Assembly: GCA_031254035.1 (NCBI GenBank)
Contig: JAIRVF010000105.1
Coordinates: 1-32,079, forward strand
Length of the DNA stretch: 32,079 bases
Source of the DNA: Paenibacillus sp.
GTDB taxonomy: Bacteria > Bacillota > Bacilli > Paenibacillales > Paenibacillaceae
Direction of reading: 5' to 3'
In this document: one piece after another, positions 31,432 to 32,079 of the stretch
How the letters are laid out: each line of letters begins with the position of its first letter
Numbering within the stretch: the stretch's first letter is position 1
Program-made: the position numbers and the translations under genes
The notes under the pieces: generated by a model
What the model was told of the DNA's origin: nothing
The model's input: only the letters and a program-made list of their open reading frames with translations
The model's database searches: none

Positions 31432-31824
31432 CTATTGTCCTCTCATTCCAACTGCAAAAACTTTAAAATTCATTTTTTCATAATAGAGCACTAATTCCTC
31501 TTCGCAAAAAAACTGCAGATGCAGATTTTCATTTTGGCAGCGGTCTGCTAACCGACGTGTAATTTCCGATCCAATCCCTTTATTCCTATAGTCGGGGTGA
31601 ACCCCCAAACCGCAAAAGTAAGCGTTTATGATTCCATCAGAAACGATTCTTCCAGTGCCGATTAAGCGATTATCGTGATATGCATAGATAACGAACCAAC
31701 TTTGTTTCATAGCTATCAGTAGCCGTTCTTTATTAAGCTGCAAAAATTCATTCCAGCCAAGAATCTCGTACAAATCATATATATTTTCTTCTGTTGGTAG
31801 TTCTGATGTATATTTGATGTTCAT
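31432..31824 (-). CDS. GNAT family N-acetyltransferase
   Basis: A 130-aa compact GNAT of the PanZ/YdaF-sized class. Motif A is CGLGVHPDYRNKGIGSEITR (about residues 71-90), with the R-N-K-G-I-G loop. It is followed by LHLQFFCEEELVLYYEKMNF (about 100-119), the typical C-terminal block. The acceptor substrate is unknown. AAGGAGG lies 7 nt before the ATG at 31824. It is the first of a minus-strand group with the uncharacterised protein and the DUF1801 remnant. Confidence 0.9.
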   Translation of the reverse strand: MNIKYTSELPTEENIYDLYEILGWNEFLQLNKERLLIAMKQSWFVIYAYHDNRLIGTGRIVSDGIINAYFCGLGVHPDYRNKGIGSEITRRLADRCQNENLHLQFFCEEELVLYYEKMNFKVFAVGMRGQ

Positions 31825-31836
31825 TGGATGGCCTCC

Positions 31837-31908
31837 TTACTCATTTATTATTGATCTCCTCGTTTTAATATCCATTTTGCTTCTTTCGGCTGTTGGATCA
31901 GAGCCCAT
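31837..31908 (-). CDS. Possible 23-codon leader ORF before the GNAT gene
   Basis: ATG 31908 opens MGSDPTAERSKMDIKTRRSI and its TAA abuts the AAGGAGG of the GNAT gene. An AGGGAG precedes the ATG but very closely. The composition is basic and polar and no homologue is recognised. It may be a coupling leader, a remnant or chance. Confidence 0.2.
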   Translation of the reverse strand: MGSDPTAERSKMDIKTRRSIINE

Positions 31909-31961
31909 ATCTCCCTATATATCTAGTTTATGCCATACATTCAATAGAGTAAAATGACTAA

Positions 31962-32079
31962 TTAACTCAACTTTCGCAGCTTAATTTCGGTAGGTAAGCC
32001 TTGATGTAATTGGGCAAACCAGTGATCCATTGCTGGAGTTGCGTCTGGATAAGTGTTGTGATCTTCTTACTGGCCTTCT
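31962..32079 (-). pseudogene. Possible 3' end of a gene running off the window
   Basis: On the minus strand a frame ends with EDHNTYPDATPAMDHWFAQL and HQGLPTEIKLRKLS before a TAA at 31962. The sequence looks protein-like, but an in-frame TAA lies near the window edge (about 32069). It is therefore either frameshifted, or a short fragment, or chance. No family is assigned. Confidence 0.3.

Noticed and set aside
1..32079. tRNA, rRNA, insertion sequences, phage genes
   Set aside because: No cloverleaf, rRNA segment, transposase or phage motif was found on reading the window and the translations.

Overview
The window reads as chromosomal DNA of a Paenibacillus-like member of the Bacillales. The reasons are strong GGAGG-type ribosome binding sites, frequent TTG/GTG starts, a CcpA-type cre site, LplABC-type sugar import genes without their own ATPase, and a membrane-anchored AraC regulator beside glycoside hydrolases. 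No rRNA, tRNA, CRISPR array, phage or insertion sequence was recognised. The assignment to Paenibacillus is inference.

Layout. (1) 140-2543, minus strand: an HD phosphohydrolase, pgsA and a TIGR01777 sugar-epimerase-like gene. They are followed upstream by a repeat-rich intergenic region (2544-3126) with five copies of a 24-26 bp element and a terminator. (2) 3127-8893, minus strand: closely packed small enzymes, namely a HxlR regulator, a truncated P-loop kinase, two small membrane proteins, a methyltransferase, a second P-loop kinase, a TmrB-like ATP-binding protein, a NUDIX hydrolase, a cupin, a metallo-beta-lactamase-fold hydrolase and a GNAT. Several 20-110 codon gene stubs lie among them. 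(3) 9186-23230: a glycan-use locus. One minus-strand operon encodes two GH29 alpha-L-fucosidases, a CBM9-like protein, a large transglutaminase-superfamily protein and a GH18 enzyme, none with a signal peptide. Divergent from it is a two-TM AraC regulator. Beyond that is a lipoprotein plus two-permease ABC importer with a cre site over its probable promoter. (4) 23655-27232: a GNAT and, divergently, a three-gene plus-strand operon. It encodes an SPFH protein with five zinc ribbons, a membrane coiled-coil protein and an acidic-repeat zinc-ribbon membrane protein. It resembles the Bacillus ydjGHI envelope-stress module, but no pspA is seen. (5) 27497-32079: a Fur-family regulator with one missing structural cysteine, a YdcF/DUF218 membrane protein, a HAD phosphatase, an uncharacterised protein, a GNAT, and several more decayed genes (NUDIX, GNAT, DUF1801).

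The candidate novel system is the cytoplasmic fucosidase / GH18 / CBM9 / transglutaminase-like operon with its importer. The transglutaminase superfamily includes peptide:N-glycanase. A testable idea is that the locus imports and dismantles fucosylated GlcNAc-containing glycans or glycopeptides, with the transglutaminase-like protein acting on a glycan-protein or peptide linkage. This is a hypothesis from gene neighbourhood and motifs only.

A second theme is the unusual number of short, ribosome-binding-site-bearing gene stubs in the small-enzyme regions. They point to repeated local deletion.
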